64,000 bases of DNA from CAVXYG01 sp963766005 (GCA_963766005.1 CAVXYG010000012.1:124001-188000), one strand, 5' to 3'. Shown: positions 8,759 through 19,968, counted from the first letter of the stretch. Notes: generated from the sequence alone by a model not told the origin. Program-made: numbers and translations.

Positions 8759-9206
8759 GCTGCGGAACTCCTGGCGTGCGGTCATCCACGCGGCCGGGAT
8801 GCGGGTGACACCGCAGCGGGAGGCGCTGATGGCCTCGGTGTGGCGTCTCCGCCACGCCACGGCGGACTCGCTGGTAGCCGATCTCGCGGGCGCCGATGCC
8901 AGCGTCAATCTGTCCACCGTCTACCGGGGCCTGGACGTCCTTGAGCGCATCGGCCTGGTCCGTCACGCCCATCTCGGCTCGGGGACGCCGACGTACCACA
9001 TCGCCACGGCATCGCACCATGTCCATCTGCAGTGCAACGACTGCGGTCGGGTGAGCAGCATCGCTGTTGCCGAGGCGGCGCAGTTCATCTCCGAGGTACG
9101 GTCGCGCACCGGCTTCGAGGCCGATCTCACGCACGCAGCGATCTACGGACGGTGCCGCGAGTGCGCCGTTGCCGCGACGGCCGGGACAGGTGACGATGGA
9201 GTGTGA
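8736..9206 (+). CDS. Fur-family metal-responsive repressor
   Basis: A 156-residue Fur-family regulator: an N-terminal winged helix (MRVTPQREALMASV, VNLSTVYRGLDVL) and a dimer/metal domain with HHVHLQCNDCG (His 94, 95 and 97; Cys 100 and 103) and CREC near the end (Cys 140 and 143), giving the four-Cys structural zinc site. Fur proteins bind DNA in the metal-loaded state and repress uptake genes. It could sense Fe or Zn; the sequence does not decide. The ATG lies within the end of the nitrobindin gene, and its stop overlaps the next start by four bases. Confidence 0.92.
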   Translation: MTPEPPTELRNSWRAVIHAAGMRVTPQREALMASVWRLRHATADSLVADLAGADASVNLSTVYRGLDVLERIGLVRHAHLGSGTPTYHIATASHHVHLQCNDCGRVSSIAVAEAAQFISEVRSRTGFEADLTHAAIYGRCRECAVAATAGTGDDGV

Positions 9207-10222
9207 CGTTGACGCAACCGATACTCGCCCCCGGAGGCCCTGACGCCCCCGTGCCGTGGCACTACGGCAATCCCCACCGCGAGCAGCAGTGGTTGCGGGA
9301 AGGCGCAGCGGTGGTCGACGTGTCCCACCGAGACATCGTGAGCGTGGCGGGGCCGGACCGGTTGTCGTGGATGCACAGCCTCACCACCGCAGACCTTGCC
9401 CGCCTGCCCGCCGGGGCCTCGGCGCTGGCCCTCATCCTGGATCCCCACGGGCATGTCGAGCAGGAACTGCGGATCACCGACGACGGCGCCCGAATGCTGC
9501 TCTCTGTGGAGCCGGGCCACGGTGAGCGCCTGGTGGACTATCTGACCGCGATGCGCTTCATGATGCGCGTGGAGGTCGCCGCCGAGCCGGGGCTGGCCGC
9601 GCTCTGGTCCACGCTGGAGGATCCGTTGCCCGGTCAGATGCGGCGCTGGGAGCAGCCGGCGGAGTTCCTCGGGACCGGGGTCACCCCTGCCGGCCAGGAC
9701 CGCGGCGGCGGCGCCGAACGCTATGTGCCGCAGCGGCCCGACACCCTGCCCGGTGCCGAGGTGCTCGTGGCCCGCGATCAGCTGAGCGACGCGCTGGCGG
9801 CAGCGCCGCACACCAGCGGCACGTGGGCTCTGGAAGCACTGCGGACGGCGGCCGCCGTGCCGCGGATCGGGTTCGAGACCGACCATCGGACGCTGCCGCA
9901 CGAGGTCGGCTGGATCGGTCCGGCGGTGCACCTGGCGAAGGGCTGCTACCGAGGTCAGGAGACGGTGGCCAGGGTCCACAACCTCGGCCGCCCGCCGCGC
10001 CGCCTCGCCCTGGCGCACCTCGACGGGTCCGCCGAGCACTTGCCGGTGCACGGCGACGCCGTCACGGTCGATGGTCGTGTCGTGGGATGGGTCGGCACCG
10101 CAGCCCGGCACCACGAGCTCGGGCCGGTGGCGACGGTGATCCTCAAGCGCAACGTGAGCCCGGACGCGGTGCTGGCGATCGGCGATGTGGCCGCGACGCA
10201 GGAGGTCGTGGTCCAGGCCTGA
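9203..10222 (+). CDS. ygfZ: Folate-binding YgfZ/GcvT-like protein
   Basis: A 339-residue relative of the glycine-cleavage T-protein that uses folate to help assemble or repair Fe-S enzymes. The diagnostic motif KGCYRGQE is present (about residue 250). The N-terminal half has the GcvT-like WMHSLTTADLARLPAG and the middle EVGWIGPAVHLAKG. The GTG start shares four bases with the Fur stop, so the two are translationally coupled. The stop is 13 bases from the end of the convergent dtd gene. Confidence 0.93.
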   Translation: MTLTQPILAPGGPDAPVPWHYGNPHREQQWLREGAAVVDVSHRDIVSVAGPDRLSWMHSLTTADLARLPAGASALALILDPHGHVEQELRITDDGARMLLSVEPGHGERLVDYLTAMRFMMRVEVAAEPGLAALWSTLEDPLPGQMRRWEQPAEFLGTGVTPAGQDRGGGAERYVPQRPDTLPGAEVLVARDQLSDALAAAPHTSGTWALEALRTAAAVPRIGFETDHRTLPHEVGWIGPAVHLAKGCYRGQETVARVHNLGRPPRRLALAHLDGSAEHLPVHGDAVTVDGRVVGWVGTAARHHELGPVATVILKRNVSPDAVLAIGDVAATQEVVVQA

Positions 10223-10234
10223 GTCGCTGCCTGC

Positions 10235-10705
10235 TCAGACGTCCACGAGCACCGTCATCGGCCCGTCGTTGATGAGTTCTACGTGCATCTCGGCGCCGAA
10301 GCGACCTGTCGATACCGGTGCACCCCGGTCCCGCAGCCGCTCCACGACCGCCGCCACCAACGGCTCGGCAACATTGCCCGGCGCGGCCGCCTCCCAGGTG
10401 GGACGGCGCCCCTTCTTCGTGCTCCCGTAGAGGGTGAACTGGCTGATCACGAGCAACGGCAGTCCGAGGTCGGACGCCGACAACTCCTGCGCCCCGGGTG
10501 GCGGGCAGAGCCCGGCGTCGAGGAGCGCGTCGGCATCGAAGATGCGCAGTTGATGCACTTTGTCGGCCAAGCGGCGCGCCGCTGCGTCGTCATCGTCGTG
10601 GGTGACGCCGACCAGGACCACGAGCCCGGGGCCGCTGAACTCCCCGACCACCTCCCCGGCCACCCGGACCCGCGCACCCAGGCACCGCTGCACCACTGCT
10701 CGCAT
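10235..10705 (-). CDS. dtd: D-aminoacyl-tRNA deacylase
   Basis: Dtd hydrolyses D-amino acids (and Gly from tRNA-Ala) off mischarged tRNAs in the cytosol. The 156-residue product starts MRAVVQRCLGARVRVAGEVV. It carries the catalytic SQFTLYGSTKKGRRP, and NDGPMTVLVDV, the cross-subunit Gly-Pro motif, at the C-terminus. The ATG at 10705 matches the family start; ATG 10714 and a longer upstream open frame lack family support. It converges on ygfZ and diverges from the DUF2516 gene. Confidence 0.95.
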   Translation of the reverse strand: MRAVVQRCLGARVRVAGEVVGEFSGPGLVVLVGVTHDDDDAAARRLADKVHQLRIFDADALLDAGLCPPPGAQELSASDLGLPLLVISQFTLYGSTKKGRRPTWEAAAPGNVAEPLVAAVVERLRDRGAPVSTGRFGAEMHVELINDGPMTVLVDV

Positions 10706-10820
10706 AGCCACCATGCTGCCACGACTGGCCCGACAGGGACCGGAGCAACGGGCCGGAGGCGGAAGTCGCACTGCCGGCGTCCGGCTTGGCTGCACCTGCA
10801 CTGCACCGTACCGTTGAGCC

Positions 10821-11105
10821 ATGCTGGGTGAGTTTCAGGCCATGGTGTCCATGGCGCTGTTCGTGATCTTCCTGGTGGTGAAGATCTGGGCGGTGGCCGA
10901 CTGCGCCACGCGGCGCAGCGACGCCTTCGTGGCGGCGGGGAAACGGACCCGCCCCTTCTGGTTGCTCCTGACCGGCCTCGCCGCGCTGACCGCCTTCGTC
11001 ACCAGCCCGCTGGGAATCTTCGGCCTGGCCGGACTCATCGTGGCGCTGGTGTACCTGCTCGATGTCCGCCCCAGGGTGCAGGAAGTCACGCCGCGGCGAC
11101 GCTGA
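10821..11105 (+). CDS. DUF2516 membrane protein
   Basis: A 94-residue actinobacterial membrane protein with two to three helices: MALFVIFLVVKIWAVADC, then FWLLLTGLAALTAFV and IFGLAGLIVALVYLLD, followed by a basic tail. AVADCATRRSDAF is typical of DUF2516. TACCGT (10809-10814) ends six bases before the ATG, another leaderless start. The stop TGA shares one base with the ATG of the next gene. Function unknown. Confidence 0.85.
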   Translation: MLGEFQAMVSMALFVIFLVVKIWAVADCATRRSDAFVAAGKRTRPFWLLLTGLAALTAFVTSPLGIFGLAGLIVALVYLLDVRPRVQEVTPRRR

Positions 11106-11914
11106 TGCCTGGCCGAGGGCGCCCGATCGGCATTGCCACCCGGGGCACGACGCATCCCAATCGGCTGCGCCGCGTCGACCGGTGGATCGCTGCCACCCTG
11201 GCAGGGCACCTGCGCCGGGCCGGCGCTACCGACGTGGTGGACCTCGGATTCGGTGCTGCGCCCACCACCACGATCGAGTTCGCGCGGCGGCTACGCCCGG
11301 TGGCACCCGAGGCCCGCGTCGTCGGACTGGAGATCGACCCCGAGCGAGTCGCGACGGCCCGCGCCCGCTACCCCGACGGTGACTTCGGGGTCGGCGGCTT
11401 CGAACTGGGCGCGCACGCGGGACGGGTCGGCCTGGTGCGCGCATGCAACGTGCTGCGGCAGTACGACGAGGCCGATGTGGCCGATGCCTGGCGCACCATG
11501 CTGCACGGGTGCCGCCCCGGAGGGTTCGTCGTCGAAGGCACGTGCGACGAGCTGGGGAGGATGGCCTCCTGGGTCCTGCTGGACAGCGCCGAGGCGCAGG
11601 TGCGTCCGGTCAGCCTGACGCTCAGCATGCGCCTGGCCGGTCTGCAGCGGCCGGGCGAGGTCGCCGCCCGGCTGCCCAAGGCCCTCATCCATCGCAACGT
11701 GCCGGGCCAGCCGGTGCACCGCTTCCTGGCCGCACTGGACAGTGCCTGGGCGGCGGCAGCTGCGTGGCAGGACCTCGGAGCTCGGCAGCGGTGGATCCAC
11801 ACGGTCAGCGCGGTGCAGGCGGAGGGATTCCGCCTGCACGGCGGACCGTCGCGGTGGCGGCTCGGGGAGGTCACCGTCGCCTGGGACGATGTTGCCCCGG
11901 TGCCGTCGTCCTAG
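11105..11914 (+). CDS. SAM-dependent methyltransferase-like protein
   Basis: A 269-residue class I methyltransferase-fold protein. VVDLGFGAAPTTTIEFA is motif I, and VVGLEIDPERVATARAR is motif II with its acidic ribose-binding residue. VRACNVLRQYDEADV and GGFVVEGTCDELGR follow as later motifs. It overlaps the DUF2516 stop by one base (TGATG). Its substrate cannot be inferred. The stop codon interlocks with that of the convergent zinc-ribbon gene at CTAG 11911-11914. Confidence 0.78.
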   Translation: MPGRGRPIGIATRGTTHPNRLRRVDRWIAATLAGHLRRAGATDVVDLGFGAAPTTTIEFARRLRPVAPEARVVGLEIDPERVATARARYPDGDFGVGGFELGAHAGRVGLVRACNVLRQYDEADVADAWRTMLHGCRPGGFVVEGTCDELGRMASWVLLDSAEAQVRPVSLTLSMRLAGLQRPGEVAARLPKALIHRNVPGQPVHRFLAALDSAWAAAAAWQDLGARQRWIHTVSAVQAEGFRLHGGPSRWRLGEVTVAWDDVAPVPSS

Positions 11915-13084
11915 ATCTCGGGCATCGGCGGTAGCGGCATCGCCTCGGCATCGGCGATAGCCCGGTCGGCGGCCGCCTGCCACTGCGCGATCGCGTCGTC
12001 GAAGGCGACGGTGATCCGCTTGGATTCCGAGCGGAAGGCCTGATAGGCGGGCTCGTCCTCGACGTAGCAGCCGTAGACGCCGCAGTAGGCCTGATCGAGT
12101 CCGCGCAGGGCGGCCTCGATCCCGTCGACACCGTCGGAAATGACGCCGACGAGGCGGTCCGTGCTCGTTCGACACCCCTGCGGGGACGCTCAGCGACTGC
12201 ATCTGGTCGCGGATCTCGCGCCGGCCGCTGGCGGCCTCGCCGAACTGGTAGTAGGCCTCGGACATCGTGCTGCCCTCGGTATCGACGATCTCGATGTAGT
12301 CAGACAGTCCGTTGCGCAACTGGGCGTAGTCGTCGATCAGTGCCTGCATGTCGGCCCGGTGGGCCGTTGCCTCGGTGATCGCGGCGTCGCGCGCGGCAAC
12401 CGCGGCCTCGTTCGCTGCGCGCCATGCCTCGTACGCGGCGGCCGCTTCGTCGATGATCTCGCCGGCGTTGTCGGACGCCTGGATGATGAGGGCATCATCG
12501 ACGCCCGGCACATCGAGGCCGGCCACATCGCTCAGCTCCGGCTCCGCGGCCTCCCATGCCGCAGGCGCCTCGCCGGAGACGCTCTCCAGCGCGGCGATGG
12601 CAGCCAGCGCGCTGGACACAGCGACGAGCTCGACGGGGGCGTCGTCGGCCTCCGACAGGAACTGCTCCGCCGCCGCCGCCGCGGCCTCGGCGTCGCCGCC
12701 GGCTTCCCGGACGTCCGCCGGTGTCCGCGCGTCGGCGAGGTCGGTGAGCGAAGCACTCAGCGCTTCGGCCGATTGGCCGAGCTGGCGCTCCGCGGAATTG
12801 GGCATCAGCAGCCAGAGCGCCGATGCCGATGCCGCGATCAGAGCGGTCACGGCGCCGGTGGCGATCAGTGCCGTGCGGCGCCGCCCCGACGGCGGTGCCT
12901 GGTGGACGGGCGCAGCGATCGGCGAGCCGTCCGGCGCAGCCGGCGGCGTCGCGGAGCCGCACCACGGGCAGTAGGCGGCGGCAGCCGGCGCTTCCTGCGA
13001 GCAGACGCCGCAGCGCCGGCTCGGTTCGTGCCTTCGCGACTGTCCGTCGTACTGCGGAAGGCCGCCTTGTTGCAGTGTCGTCAT
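11911..13084 (-). CDS. Zinc-ribbon membrane-anchored protein, frameshifted
   Basis: A protein with an N-terminal zinc ribbon (Cys 25, 28, 39 and 42: RRCGVCSQ and AYCPWCGS), a Pro-rich linker, one transmembrane helix (TALIATGAVTALIAASASAL) and a long Ala/Glu-rich alpha-helical extracytoplasmic domain. An extra base near 12165 breaks the frame after GVSNE. Reading on in the next frame gives TDRLVGVISDGVDG and ends ADAEAMPLPPMPEI at 11911, about 390 residues in all. I recognise no functional family beyond the ribbon. It may be a helical sensor or scaffold. It is convergent with the methyltransferase gene. Confidence 0.7.
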
Positions 13085-13177
13085 GGATCCCCCGTTCCTC
13101 GGTGCGCACGGTACGCACAGGCACCTGTGGGGTGCCCTGCCGGGCGGGGGTCAAACGGGGTTGAGGTCAGGATCGCG

Positions 13178-14839
13178 TTAACTCGGCGGCTGGACCTCGC
13201 CGGAGAACACGTCGCCGGCGTCCACGATGCGGTAGGCGTACCCCTGCTCGGCCAGGAAGCGCTGCCGGTGGGCGGCGAAATCGGCGTCCACCGTGTCCCT
13301 GGTGACGACGGTGTAGAAGTGCGCCGTGCGGCCGTCTGCTTTCGGCCGCAGCACGCGCCCGAGCCGTTGCGCCTCCTCCTGCCGAGAGCCGAACGTCCCG
13401 GAGATCTGGATCGCAACGCCCGCCTCGGGGAGGTCGACGGAGAAGTTCGCGACCTTCGAGACCACCAGCCGCTGGATGGCGCCGGTGCGGAACTCCTCGA
13501 ACAGCGCCTCCCTGCGCTTCACGGGCACCTCGCCGGTGATCACTGGCGCATCGAGCAGTTCCCCGACCTCCGCGAGCTGGTCGAGGTACTGGCCGATCAC
13601 CAGCACCTGATCATCGGCGTGCTGCTCCACCAGCGCCTTCACGACACGGTTCTTCAACGGCAGCGTCGCCGACATCCGGTAGCGCTCGTCGGGTTCGGCC
13701 ACCGCGTAGGACATGCGCTGAGGACCGGTCATCTCCACCCTGATCTCGGCGCAGTCCGCCGGCGCGATATAGCCCTGCGACTCGATCTCGCGCCAGGGCG
13801 CGTCGTAGCGCTTCGGTCCGATGAGGCTGAAGACGTCGCCCTCGCGGCCGTCCTCGCGGACCAGGGTGGCCGTGAGGCCCAACCGGCGGCGGGCCTGGAT
13901 GTCGGCCGTGAACCGGAACACCGGGGCGGGCAGCAGGTGCACCTCGTCGTAGATGATGAGGCCCCAGTCGCGGGCGCTGAACAGCTCCAGGTGGGTATAG
14001 GTGCCCTTCGACTTGCGCGTCATCACCTGGTACGTGGCGATCGTGACCGGCCGGATCTCCTTACGGGCGCCGGAGTACTCGCCGATCTCGTCCTCGGTGA
14101 GCGACGTGCGCCGCAGCAGTTCGGACTTCCACTGCCGGGCAGCGACGGTGTTCGTGACGAGGATGAGCGTGGTGGCCTGCGCCAGCGCCATCGCTGTCGC
14201 ACCCACGATGGTCTTGCCCGCGCCGCATGGCAGGACGACAACGCCGGAGCCGCCGTGCCAGAAGCCCTCCGCCGCGTGCCGCTGATACTCCCGCACCTGC
14301 CAGCCGTCCTGGGCGAGCGCGATGTCGTGGGCCTCGCCGTCCACGTACCCGGCGAGGTCCTCGGCCGGCCAACCGAGCTTCAGCAGGATCTGCTTGATGT
14401 GGCCGCGCTCGCTGGGGTGGACTGCCACCGTGTCGGCGTCGATCCGCGCGCCGATCATCGGCTTGACCTTGGCCGATTGCAGCACCTCCACCAGCACTGC
14501 CTGGTCAAGTGCGTGCAGCACCAGGCCGTGCGCCGGGTCCTGGCGCAGCTGCAGCCGGCCGTAGCGCGCCATGGTCTCGGCGATATCGACCAGCAGCGCG
14601 TGCGGGACGGGGTAGCGGGAGTACCGGATGAGGCTGTCGACCACCTGCTCGGCATCGTGTCCGGCGGCTCGGGCGTTCCATAGCCCCAGCGACGTCAGCC
14701 GGTAGGTGTGAATGTGCTCCGGCGCCCGTTCCAGCTCGGCGAACGGCGCGATCTCATGCCGGGCGCTGTCGGCCATCGGGTGGTTGACGTCGAGCAGCAG
14801 CGTCTTGTCGCTCTGCACGATGAGTGGGCCGTCGGTCAT
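13178..14839 (-). CDS. DNA repair helicase XPB-like
   Basis: A superfamily 2 DNA helicase of the bacterial XPB/Rad25 group, which unwinds DNA 3' to 5' and is linked to nucleotide excision repair. The 553-residue product has an N-terminal region starting DGPLIVQSDKTLLLDV, Walker A PCGAGKT, IYDEVHLLPAP (DEVH box), the GLTATLVREDGREGDV motif III, VFRFTADIQARRRLG, and motif VI QRLGRVLRP. ATG 14839 fits the family start; GACACT ends six bases before it. The helicase-associated protein found with it in actinobacteria is upstream on the same strand, separated here by about 760 bases. Confidence 0.93.
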   Translation of the reverse strand: MTDGPLIVQSDKTLLLDVNHPMADSARHEIAPFAELERAPEHIHTYRLTSLGLWNARAAGHDAEQVVDSLIRYSRYPVPHALLVDIAETMARYGRLQLRQDPAHGLVLHALDQAVLVEVLQSAKVKPMIGARIDADTVAVHPSERGHIKQILLKLGWPAEDLAGYVDGEAHDIALAQDGWQVREYQRHAAEGFWHGGSGVVVLPCGAGKTIVGATAMALAQATTLILVTNTVAARQWKSELLRRTSLTEDEIGEYSGARKEIRPVTIATYQVMTRKSKGTYTHLELFSARDWGLIIYDEVHLLPAPVFRFTADIQARRRLGLTATLVREDGREGDVFSLIGPKRYDAPWREIESQGYIAPADCAEIRVEMTGPQRMSYAVAEPDERYRMSATLPLKNRVVKALVEQHADDQVLVIGQYLDQLAEVGELLDAPVITGEVPVKRREALFEEFRTGAIQRLVVSKVANFSVDLPEAGVAIQISGTFGSRQEEAQRLGRVLRPKADGRTAHFYTVVTRDTVDADFAAHRQRFLAEQGYAYRIVDAGDVFSGEVQPPS

Positions 14840-15601
14840 CCATCCAGTGTCCCAGGAAACCGTCGCAGCACACAGCCGCGGTGGTGGGGCGGCAGCCGAC
14901 TGGGGGCAGTGGCAGGAAGCGCCATGCCGCAGCCTGCGGCAGTGCGCTGCGTGGATTCGTGGACCGGCAGCCACGACGGTGCACGGCTGGCGCGTGCTGC
15001 GCCGCGGCCATCATCGCACCGGCCCCGAATCCCATGCCCGGAGGGCCCGGCCGAGGATCTTGCGCCGCGAGCGATCCAACCGTGCCAGGCGATGCCGGAG
15101 CGCCCGGCGACCCGGGGCGCCACGGTGCGGCCAGCCAGCCGATCGCGGTGCTGTCCCGAAAGCGACAGTGCGGGCCCCGCCAAGAGTGTCGCTGCGTAGG
15201 TTCTGGGACCCGGACCAGGGCGGGAGTGCCTCCATGGTTCCTGCCACGCGGCAGCGAGGACCCCCGACTGGGAGGTCGCTGGTGCTGCAGCACGGTGTGC
15301 GGGTCGCCGCGCCGGCGGCGGCAGTCGGCCTCGCTGGAACAGTTCGTGGTCGGCGCGCAGACCCGCGCGAATGCGCAGTGGGGCAGGCACCCCGGAGCCG
15401 GCTGTTCCCGGATGGGGAGACGTGCGCCCCGGGCCGGGGGAGGCTGCCGGGTCGGCGGTGGCAGGGTCCGTCATCGCCGATGTGGAGGGGGATGCCTGCA
15501 GCGGTCCTGGCGCCGAGCGGGGCATCGAGGACCCGGTCTCCTATCGAAGCGGTGATGCCGGCGCCTCGCTGGTGCGGCTCACCTGCGAGGCAACGCGGGT
15601 C
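14840..15601. other. Intergenic stretch, no gene recognised
   Basis: About 760 bases between the XPB helicase and its usual partner. Open frames exist on both strands but none resembles a known family or has a convincing ribosome site. The only element I can place is a possible XPB promoter just upstream of 14839. It could hold decayed sequence. Confidence 0.5.
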
Positions 15602-17860
15602 CTACTCCTCCGGCCGCACCCTCGACAGGCCGGCGATGCGTGACAACGCGATGGCGGCGACCCGCTGCTCCCGGCGGTCAAAGCCGGAGAGCACGCCCGC
15701 GCGCAGCGTCAGGGGCTCCACGAGTCGCGTCCGGCGGGTGCCTGCCGCGTCGCTGAAGTCCAACCAGACCAGGTCGCCATCGCGGATTGCCGTCGTCAGG
15801 GCCGACACCAGATCGTGCGGTCCAAGCGCCTGGGTTCGCTGCGATCCGGCGAGTGCGACCCGCGCCGACTCGCCGGCCCGTACCGCGCGGACGGCTGCGG
15901 CGAGTTGGTCCTCATCCGCATGCTGTGTCGAGACCGGACGCGGACCGGCGAGCCGACGCGGTCGCCGCGCCCCGGTCGTGATCGCCGACACGGCCGAGAT
16001 CCCGCGGGAACGCAGGGCTTCGGTGACCTCGGCAGGGGACACCGGGCTGATGGCCACGCCCACCGCGACCCGGCGCAGCCGCAAGCGCGCCAGCGCCTTG
16101 TCCGACATCGCGGCCGCCAGGGCGGCATCGTCGTCGGAGGTGACGACGCAGGCCGCTGCCTCGACCCGGACGGCACCGTGCCGGCGTCCCACGTCGTGCA
16201 CGACCGTGCTCAGGGAGGACGGCACACCGGTCATCGACAGCTCATCGAGTTCGGCGAGCAGCTCCGCGGTGGCCATGCCGGAGTCCATGGCGCGCCGCAG
16301 GGACGCCTCAGAGATGCGGTAGACCGAGCCTGCGCCCGTGGACTCCATGTCGGCCAGCCGATCGATGCGCGCCTCGGCGGCGGCAGTGAGCGGACCCGGT
16401 GCGGTCGCGGTGAGATCGGCCTGGAGGATCACCCGGTCCACGAGCGCCGGCCACTGGACCGCCGCTGCCAGTGCGCCGGGCTCGTTGCGGGGGTCGGCCA
16501 GGAGCCGACCGGCGCTGCTGAGGGCGCCGCGACCCGTGATGCCCAGGGTCTCGGCGGCGCCCAGGACTTCGGCCAGGAACTGCTGCAGGTCGCGGCCGTC
16601 GAGTCGGGGCTTGGACCAGCGTACCGATTCGGCGAGCTGCTCGGCGCCGATCACGGCGCCGGACGGGGTCCTGGCGGCCTGCTGCAGCGCCAGTTGCCGG
16701 GTCTCGGCGACGCCGGGCGATTGCAGCCCGTCAGACAGGATCCGATGCTCGGCTGCGGAATCGGCCAGCGGGGTGTGCGCACTGCTGTCGCGCCAGGCCA
16801 GGGCCAGGCCGGCCCACTGCCGCGGCTCATCGAGCACCCGCCACGCATCGGCGGAGCGCGTCAGGGACCAGTGTCCTTCGCCGTGGTCGGCTGCGATCAG
16901 CCCCGCCCGGGCCGCCGTGTCGGCGACGAGCGCGAGATCCCGGATGCTGAGCCCGAGCTGGTCGGCCAGTTCTGCCGCATCGCGCTGATACATGCCGCCG
17001 CTGCGCAGCAGCCGCACCGATCCCCGATCGATGCGCGTGAGCAGCCGGGCGGTCACCCGGGTGATCAGCAGGGCGTGCATCCCAGCGGCGGCGTCGGCAT
17101 CGGAGACAGGCGTCGCGGCCGGGTCGCGCGGGGGGGCGGGGGGCAGCGCCACCTCCTGGATGTAGCGGCCCCCGCGCAGGATCAGGGCGATGGCGCGCGG
17201 CAGGACGACGGTGTCGGGTCCGGATGGGACGAGGAGGTCCCGTGCCAGCAGCCATTCCACCGGTGTCCGGGCGGTGTGCGCCGACACGGCCCGGTCGGCG
17301 TGCGGCAGAGTGCCGCGCGGCGGACCCCACAGCAGGCGCTCCAGGGCGTCTCGAGCACCTTCCGGGGCGTCGGCGAGGTCCGCGTGCAGCAGCGGAGGGT
17401 CGGTCAGGTAGCGCTGGATCTGGGGCCGGTGGCTGCGGTCGGCGGCGTCGAGGCCGCACGGATACGGACCCACCTGCGCCGAGAGGGCTGCCACGACTCG
17501 CAGTTCGTCGTCGTCGCCCCAGACCAGCGCGACCTCGCGGCAGTGCTGGAGGGCCCCGACGATCAACGCCCGGGCTCCCGCGTCGGCCTCCGGGTCCATG
17601 GCAGCCACGATCCGGTCCACCGGCATCGGGTCGCCGAGCGCGGCCATGACCTCGAGCACCTGCTGCTCGAGGCGGTTCAACCGCTGCCAGGCCAGCCGCA
17701 CACTGGCCGGGGAGGCGCAACGCTCGGCGAGCATCGCCACGTCCTCCGGGATGAGCCGTACCAGGTCGGGACGCTGGCGCAACAGCGCGGCCAGACCGTC
17801 GTCGGACCGCGCGGCCAGCGAGGCGGCCAGCGTCCGCGGGCCAGCGCTCGGCTCCGTCAT
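15602..17860 (-). CDS. Helicase-associated (XPB/Ssl2 N-domain-like) protein
   Basis: A 752-residue protein of the actinobacterial helicase-associated family (Helicase_C_3-type domain), commonly encoded next to XPB. It begins MTEPSAGPRTLAASLAARSD, then LAALLRQRPDLVRL and a winged-helix-like region (LNRLEQQVLEVMAAL). The C-terminal 250 residues hold the conserved domain (LADMESTGAGSVYRISEASL, then VYRIS through LARLRLRRV), ending in a WYL-like fold (LVWLDFSDAAGTRRTRLVEP). It has no ATPase motifs, so it probably acts as a partner rather than an enzyme. The start is ATG 17860. A short leader frame ends on this codon. Confidence 0.85.
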   Translation of the reverse strand: MTEPSAGPRTLAASLAARSDDGLAALLRQRPDLVRLIPEDVAMLAERCASPASVRLAWQRLNRLEQQVLEVMAALGDPMPVDRIVAAMDPEADAGARALIVGALQHCREVALVWGDDDELRVVAALSAQVGPYPCGLDAADRSHRPQIQRYLTDPPLLHADLADAPEGARDALERLLWGPPRGTLPHADRAVSAHTARTPVEWLLARDLLVPSGPDTVVLPRAIALILRGGRYIQEVALPPAPPRDPAATPVSDADAAAGMHALLITRVTARLLTRIDRGSVRLLRSGGMYQRDAAELADQLGLSIRDLALVADTAARAGLIAADHGEGHWSLTRSADAWRVLDEPRQWAGLALAWRDSSAHTPLADSAAEHRILSDGLQSPGVAETRQLALQQAARTPSGAVIGAEQLAESVRWSKPRLDGRDLQQFLAEVLGAAETLGITGRGALSSAGRLLADPRNEPGALAAAVQWPALVDRVILQADLTATAPGPLTAAAEARIDRLADMESTGAGSVYRISEASLRRAMDSGMATAELLAELDELSMTGVPSSLSTVVHDVGRRHGAVRVEAAACVVTSDDDAALAAAMSDKALARLRLRRVAVGVAISPVSPAEVTEALRSRGISAVSAITTGARRPRRLAGPRPVSTQHADEDQLAAAVRAVRAGESARVALAGSQRTQALGPHDLVSALTTAIRDGDLVWLDFSDAAGTRRTRLVEPLTLRAGVLSGFDRREQRVAAIALSRIAGLSRVRPEE

Positions 17861-17889
17861 CGCGACTCCGTGCGAGGCAACCTGCTCAT
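17857..17889 (-). CDS. Putative 10-codon leader peptide, coupled to the helicase-associated gene
   Basis: ATG 17889 opens MSRLPRTESR and ends in a TGA that overlaps the next ATG (17860) as ATGA. The hexamer TACTCT (17901-17896) ends six bases before it, so the mRNA would start at this ATG. The peptide has no special run of one amino acid. It may only deliver ribosomes to the downstream start by coupling. This is a prediction from spacing alone. Confidence 0.4.
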   Translation of the reverse strand: MSRLPRTESR

Positions 17890-17952
17890 CGCTCCAGAGT
17901 ATCGCCGGGCGCCACAGGCGGCCCCTCTCGCGCACGGTGCGCGCAACGCAAA

Positions 17953-17986
17953 CGGGCCCGGCTCCCAGTTGCCTGGGGCCGGGCCC
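17953..17986 (-). terminator. groEL terminator hairpin
   Basis: A GC-rich hairpin with outer stem CGGGCCCGGC/GCCGGGCCCG lies 25 bases past the groEL stop. On the transcribed strand it is followed by TTTGCGTT, a weak U-tract. Confidence 0.7.
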
Positions 17987-18011
17987 GCGATGCGGTCGCG
18001 TCAGGGCTGAC

Positions 18012-19652
<1,641 letters not shown>

Positions 19653-19789
19653 TGGTGGGCGTTCCTCCGGGAACGAGTGCGTGATGCCGAGCAGCGCCCG
19701 CGACGGACGATCGCTCCGCGGCACCGCCATTCTGGTGCCCGGTGGCGACCTCGCCACTCGACAAGGGTGGTCACACCCGGCGACTCTCG

Positions 19790-19816
19790 TTGTCACTCAA
19801 GCCGTCCGAGTGCTAA
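19790..19816. promoter_or_regulatory. CIRCE operator 1 (HrcA site), imperfect
   Basis: TTGTCACTC-N9-GAGTGCTAA. The right arm is perfect and the left arm differs from TTAGCACTC at two positions. It lies upstream of groEL. Confidence 0.8.
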
Positions 19817-19823
19817 CAGTTGT

Positions 19824-19850
19824 TTAGCACTCTGCGGCAGCGAGTGCAAG
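19824..19850. promoter_or_regulatory. CIRCE operator 2 (HrcA site)
   Basis: TTAGCACTC-N9-GAGTGCAAG. The left arm is perfect and the right arm differs at two bases. The two CIRCE elements are separated by seven bases, so paired HrcA binding is possible. Confidence 0.85.
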
Positions 19851-19968
19851 CCCCCGCCCGATGGTTCCATGGGCGGCCAATCCCCAGGGTGGCGTGCCGT
19901 TGGCAGGGCAGGAGTGACAGGATGGGGGCACGAGCCGCGCAGTTCAGTGGCTGCTGAGGGAGGCGATC

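Noticed and set aside
12140..14683. Very long + strand open frame over the XPB helicase
   Set aside because: It is antisense to a clear gene; the protein text is low-complexity and Arg/Gly-rich with no family resemblance. The same holds for similar long antisense frames over groEL, the helicase-associated protein, thrC and other genes.
15011..15247. A minus-strand 78-residue frame in the XPB gap
   Set aside because: No family similarity or ribosome site was found.
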